Origin: Flavobacteriales bacterium | GTDB taxonomy: Bacteria; Bacteroidota; Bacteroidia; Flavobacteriales; UA16 | Reading direction: 5' to 3' | Length of the DNA stretch: 10,707 nucleotides | Assembly: GCA_002683735.1 (NCBI GenBank) | Contig: NYTZ01000168.1 | Span: 1 to 10,707, forward strand | In this document: positions 7,001 through 10,707 of the stretch, piece by piece | Position numbering within the stretch: position 1 is the first letter of the stretch | Layout of the letters: each line of letters starts with the position of its first letter | The notes under the pieces: model-generated | Seen by the model: only the letters and a program-made list of their open reading frames with translations | Told to the model about the DNA's origin: nothing | Databases searched by the model: none | Made by a program: the position numbers and the translations under genes

Positions 7001-7879
7001 TTAGCGCAAGGAAATCCGCAACTGCGGATCGATGGCGACCCCCGATTCCCACCATTCAAAATGGAGGTGGGGCCCCGAGCTATGGTCTCCGCTGTTGCCA
7101 ATGACAGCCACCATTTCTCCTTGACGGACGCGGTCTCCAGATCCGACTTCGAGGCGGCTGTTGTGCATGTACACCGACACACGGTCCCCCGGATGCTGGA
7201 CCAGCAAGGTGTGACCACCGCCAGTGGTGAATCCAGCGAAAATGACGGTTCCATCGCCCACGGCCTTGACCGGACTGTCTTCCGGGGCGACGATGTCCAC
7301 GCCCCAATGGTCCAATCCGGGGTTCCAGCCAGCTGAAACCCGGCCCTCGACCGGGGGAATCCAAAGTCCGGACTCGTCCAGGCTTCCCGGGGAGCCAATG
7401 GCGAACGCGTCCTCTTCTTCCACCCGTGTCTTCAGCCCCTCTAGTGCGGCGCCGGATTGAGGCCCAAGGGTGGGCGCCGGGACGTCGTTCGGGGTCGGGA
7501 TGTCGGTCATGGCGCCAAGGGCCCCCGCGGGGAGGTCTCCCATCAGCACGGCCCTCAGGTTTTGGATGTAGCGCCCTTGCATGGCCAATACCTGCGACAG
7601 GGAGTCCGCCGTGGTCATGGCTTGTTGCTGCATTTCCCGGGTTTCCGTGGACAGATAGCCAGGGACGACAGCCTCCTTGAGTGGGGTCAATGCGACCAAG
7701 GCATAGGTGATGGCGGCCACGAGTGCGATGGAAAGGGCGGCCAGGGCACGGATTTGACCCGGTTGAACCCGCATGGCCCAACGCTCTGCAAAGGTGCCTT
7801 CTTCTTGGAGGATGAGGCGGAATTTCTGCTTGGAGCTGGCGCTGCCTTTGGGGGGGGTCGGGGTCTTCCGCTCGGCCAT
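7001..7879 (-). CDS. membrane-anchored M23 (LytM-type) metallopeptidase
   Basis: The product has 292 residues. A basic cytoplasmic tail (1-41) is followed by one transmembrane helix (about 43-64), a helical and then Pro-rich periplasmic linker (about 75-165), and a C-terminal peptidase_M23 domain (about 172-288). The zinc site is complete: H191 and D195 in HWGVD and H273 in HLHFE. H239 (YMHN) and H271 are the other catalytic His residues, so the enzyme should be active rather than a degenerate LytM activator. It should cut peptide cross-links of peptidoglycan from the outer face of the inner membrane. It is divergent from the sprE-like gene (114 bases between starts) and convergent with the PfkB kinase. 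The chosen ATG is the first of the frame and gives a normal tail-anchor-linker layout. Confidence 0.93.
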   Translation of the reverse strand: MAERKTPTPPKGSASSKQKFRLILQEEGTFAERWAMRVQPGQIRALAALSIALVAAITYALVALTPLKEAVVPGYLSTETREMQQQAMTTADSLSQVLAMQGRYIQNLRAVLMGDLPAGALGAMTDIPTPNDVPAPTLGPQSGAALEGLKTRVEEEDAFAIGSPGSLDESGLWIPPVEGRVSAGWNPGLDHWGVDIVAPEDSPVKAVGDGTVIFAGFTTGGGHTLLVQHPGDRVSVYMHNSRLEVGSGDRVRQGEMVAVIGNSGDHSSGPHLHFEWWESGVAIDPQLRISLR

Positions 7880-7922
7880 GTGCCCACAAAGATGGTCGAC
7901 AGCACATGGATGCCCGTGGTTT

Positions 7923-7957
7923 TTTGTCAGCGGCGGACCTTGTATGCAATATTTTCG
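7923..7957 (+). promoter_or_regulatory. possible promoter for the sprE-like gene
   Basis: TTTG (7923-7926) and TATTTTCG (7950-7957, 7 of 8 positions of TAnnTTTG) lie in the divergent gap between the peptidase and the lipoprotein gene. The 23-base spacer is longer than the usual 19-21, so this is tentative. It would give a leader of about 30 bases. Confidence 0.25.
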
Positions 7958-7993
7958 CGGCTTTCGGGTTGGCCCCCACGGAACCCAGCACCC

Positions 7994-10696
7994 ATGCCAC
8001 GATCGCCGTTTCGATCTTCAGTATTCCGCCTGACCCCCAGTTTGTTGCTGGGTGGAATTGTCGTGTCGTTTATGCTGGTCCTTGCGGGGTGTACGACCCA
8101 GCGCGATGGCCGCTTTTATCGGGCGTATCACAACACGACATCCCGGTTCAATGGGTTTCATTTTGCCCGTCTGGCCATGGAGGAGGCCGATGCGAAGCTT
8201 GCGGAAACCCATGAGGAAGACTGGGACGAGGTCATTCCATTGTTCCTCTACGGCACTGAAGACCAGGCAGACTTCCTGTACCCATTAATGGAGCGGGCCA
8301 TCGAGAAGTGCTCCCGCGTGGTGGACCGCCACGCCATGACGCCCCCGCGCAGCCAGCAAAAGGACTTCAAGCGGCCCCAACTCAACCGGTGGATTGACGA
8401 CAACTACACCTTGATTGGAAAGGGCCATTTCTACAAGGGGGACCTCGTCAAGGCTGAAGAGGTGTTCAAGTACCTGCAGCGGAAGCACAAGGAGCCGGAC
8501 AGCCAAGTGGCGGCGGGAGCATGGTTGGCGCGGACATACATGGCCATGGGCAACATGGTCAAGGCGAACAGTTCCCTGCTCAAAGCGGTGGGCGAGCGGG
8601 ACGCTTCCGATGAACTTCGGGCGGACGCCTTTCTTGTTCAGGCAGAATTCAACCTGACGCAGGACAACGTCGAAGAGGCGATGCGCTCGATCGAGCGGGC
8701 CATCCCCATGATCAAGCCCAAAAGCGCAAAGGCCCGCCCCTTGTTCGTCCTCGCCCAGCTGAAGCGAGAGTACGGCAGCAACCGGGAGGCCATCGAGATT
8801 TTCGAAGAGGTGGTCAAGCTGAGAACGCCGTACGAAATGGAGTTCCAGGCACGGATGCAGCAGGCACTGGCCTTTGATCGGCGCCGGGGGGACAGCGAGG
8901 AGATCAAGGACTTGTTCTTCGACATGCTCGAGGATGACAAGAACGAGGAGTACCGGGACCAGATCTTCTATGCCCTGGCCCAGATCGAACTGGAGGAATT
9001 GAACCGGGAGGAGGGCATGGCTTACCTGCGTGACGCCCTGGCGGAGAACAGTGGCAACCGCCGCCCGCGCATGAAGAGCTTCCTCGGGTTGGCCGACCTG
9101 CACCTCGAAGACCGCGAATACGAGCAGGCCCAGGCCTATTACGACAGCACGTTGGCCAACATGGACGAGGACCACCCTCGCTATGCCGAGGTGCGGAACA
9201 ACGCAATGAGCTTGACCGAACTCGTGGAGCAGTTGACGGTCATCGTTCGAAACGACAGCCTCCGGGAGTTGTGTGACCTCGATGAGGACGCGCGGTATGC
9301 CCGTATGGAAGACATTATCGAGGAACTGCGCCGGGCACAGGAGCGCGAGGCGGAGGAGGCCGCAAGGTTGGCTGAAGAAGCATTGGCGGCCAGCATGTCC
9401 GTTCCGGGTGCGGCCACAGCGTTCTGGCCTTACAACCCCAGACTCCGCGAATCGGGCCAGTCTTACTTCTTGGACCGTTGGGGCGACCGGCCCCTCGAAG
9501 ACGACTGGCGCCGAAGCCGTAAGCTCAACAGCGGGTTCAGCACCATTGAGGACGTGGCCGAGGATGTGGCCGCGACGGATTTGCTGGGCAGTGGCGGCGA
9601 ATTGCCCACGCCCGAGGAGTTGTTGGAGGGGCTTCCCTGCAGCGAGGAGCAACGGAATTCGGCCGACGTGGAAACCGCCACTGCAGTGTACCAAAGCGGG
9701 GTCATTTACAAGGAGAAGTTGGACGATACGGACAACGCCATCGAAGCGTGGGTGGACTTGTTAGACCGGTTTGACGAGAGTGAGGAGCACCCGTTGGCCC
9801 ATTACCAATTGTATCGGACCTACCTCTTCCTCGAAGAGACCGAGAATTACCAGAATCCATTCTGTGGCACCTGTAACTCCCAGTATTGGGCGGATCAGAT
9901 TTCCCTACTGTACCCCGAAAGTGAGTGGGCACAGCTTGTCGAGAACCCTGAATTTGTCGATTTCGAAGAGCAGCGTCGAATTGATGAACTGGCGGCCTAT
10001 GAGGCGCATTTGATTCGCTATTACGCCCAAAAGGACTACCAGTCCATCCTCACCGAGGTCAACGCGTTGCTCGATACGGTTCCGGACCACACTCAGGAAT
10101 GCCGTTACCGTTTCCTTCGTGCACAGTGCATTGGTTGGCTCGATGGTCGGGCCCGCGGCCGCGACAACTACATCGCGGCGTTGGAAGAAGTGGTGGCCTC
10201 CTGTGATTCGAGCGACCAAGCTGTTGCGGCCAATGAGATTCTTCAAGGCCTAGGCGCCGGAAAAAAGGAGGCGCCGGGCAATGGAGACAAGGCCGATGCG
10301 GCGCCCAAGCTGAAGGACTTCGGCAACTTCACGGACAAGCCCGTGCTCGAGCACTATTTCGCCGTTGTCATTCCTGTCGCAAAAGGCGGGTCAGACAAGA
10401 CGAAGGCGTCGCTGGCCGACTTCAATCGGCAGTTTTTTGCCAGCGCAGAGCTGAAGGTGACCAGCAACCTGATTGATCGGGAAAACCAATTGGTTCTGGT
10501 CAAAGCTTTCCCCCGAAAGGACCGGGCCATGGACTACTATAAGGTTCTGACAGCCAACCGAGAATCCATGATTGAGCTGAACACGAGTGGCTTCAGCATG
10601 TTCGTCATTCATACAGAGAATTACGTGGAGCTGTTCAAGGGCAAGGACATCGAGGGCTACGGCCGATTCTTCGATGCGGTTTACCTTGGGAACTGA
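7994..10696 (+). CDS. sprE: SprE/PorW-type gliding and type IX secretion TPR lipoprotein
   Basis: The product has 900 residues, close to Flavobacterium SprE and longer than Porphyromonas PorW. A lipoprotein signal ends in VLAGC with lipidated C33. A family-specific block follows, including the NTTSRFNGFHFA segment. TPR-type helical repeats span about 130-420 and an Ala/Glu-rich helix about 434-470. The hallmark block with PYNP and WGDRPLEDDWRRS (496-508) is characteristic of SprE/PorW. More TPR-like helices follow, and a C-terminal alpha/beta domain (about 783-900) begins near HYFAVVIP. SprE/PorW is required for type IX secretion and, in gliders, for motility; PorW is reported to link the outer-membrane translocon to the PorLM motor. 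An unusual CxxC pair (C624, C627) lies in the second half. The frame is open from 7457, but that part is antisense to the peptidase gene; the ATG at 7994 puts the lipobox at a normal distance. Confidence 0.88.
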   Translation: MPRSPFRSSVFRLTPSLLLGGIVVSFMLVLAGCTTQRDGRFYRAYHNTTSRFNGFHFARLAMEEADAKLAETHEEDWDEVIPLFLYGTEDQADFLYPLMERAIEKCSRVVDRHAMTPPRSQQKDFKRPQLNRWIDDNYTLIGKGHFYKGDLVKAEEVFKYLQRKHKEPDSQVAAGAWLARTYMAMGNMVKANSSLLKAVGERDASDELRADAFLVQAEFNLTQDNVEEAMRSIERAIPMIKPKSAKARPLFVLAQLKREYGSNREAIEIFEEVVKLRTPYEMEFQARMQQALAFDRRRGDSEEIKDLFFDMLEDDKNEEYRDQIFYALAQIELEELNREEGMAYLRDALAENSGNRRPRMKSFLGLADLHLEDREYEQAQAYYDSTLANMDEDHPRYAEVRNNAMSLTELVEQLTVIVRNDSLRELCDLDEDARYARMEDIIEELRRAQEREAEEAARLAEEALAASMSVPGAATAFWPYNPRLRESGQSYFLDRWGDRPLEDDWRRSRKLNSGFSTIEDVAEDVAATDLLGSGGELPTPEELLEGLPCSEEQRNSADVETATAVYQSGVIYKEKLDDTDNAIEAWVDLLDRFDESEEHPLAHYQLYRTYLFLEETENYQNPFCGTCNSQYWADQISLLYPESEWAQLVENPEFVDFEEQRRIDELAAYEAHLIRYYAQKDYQSILTEVNALLDTVPDHTQECRYRFLRAQCIGWLDGRARGRDNYIAALEEVVASCDSSDQAVAANEILQGLGAGKKEAPGNGDKADAAPKLKDFGNFTDKPVLEHYFAVVIPVAKGGSDKTKASLADFNRQFFASAELKVTSNLIDRENQLVLVKAFPRKDRAMDYYKVLTANRESMIELNTSGFSMFVIHTENYVELFKGKDIEGYGRFFDAVYLGN

Positions 10697-10707
10697 ACCA
10701 CCGCGAG

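Noticed and set aside
7457..7993. N-terminal extension of the sprE-like frame
   Set aside because: It runs antisense to the M23 gene, and using it would bury the lipoprotein signal inside the protein.
7080..8000. Minus-strand frame of 306 codons over the peptidase gene
   Set aside because: It is out of frame with the clear M23 protein and its product is an Arg/Gly/Pro-rich string typical of shadow frames.
8285..9694. Long minus-strand open frame (469 codons) inside the sprE-like gene
   Set aside because: It is exactly antisense to a well-supported gene in GC-rich sequence, where stops are rare on the opposite strand; its translation has no domain character.

Overview
The window looks like chromosomal DNA of a fairly GC-rich member of the Bacteroidota. 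The evidence is a complete SprE/PorW-type gliding and type IX secretion lipoprotein, a PfkB-family kinase of the form common in flavobacteria-like genomes, a LytTR response regulator, a tRNA-Asn with no encoded CCA, and a promoter matching the Bacteroidota consensus (TTG, 20-base spacer, TATCTTTG). I cannot name the genus. No IS element, CRISPR array or rRNA is visible.

Bases 1-1191 differ from the rest. They are visibly more AT-rich and poorly coding. On the minus strand they hold a 31-codon relic of the start of ribose-5-phosphate isomerase B (rpiB). At its end, in another frame, a small unrecognised two-helix membrane protein gene begins. This looks like a recombination or decay scar. Bases 735-1191 carry no convincing gene.

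Bases 1192-5848 form a signalling cluster on the plus strand: an exported protein made of about 16 MORN-type repeats; a soluble histidine kinase with four PAS domains and a HisKA_2 phosphoacceptor domain, which overlaps the MORN gene by 4 bases; and a REC-LytTR response regulator 64 bases further on. A strong symmetric terminator (5820-5848) closes the cluster and can also stop the convergent tRNA-Asn gene (5853-5926, minus), which has its own promoter at 5955-5985. The MORN-kinase-regulator trio is the best candidate here for a little-described system. Its parts are known families; the coupled arrangement is what deserves attention.

Bases 6038-10696 look like ordinary core genome: a PfkB-family kinase (plus), converging with only 6 bases between stop codons on a membrane-anchored M23/LytM metallopeptidase (minus), which is divergent from the sprE/porW-like lipoprotein gene (plus, 900 codons). 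The peptidase and SprE both act in or at the cell envelope. Whether they work together cannot be read from the sequence.
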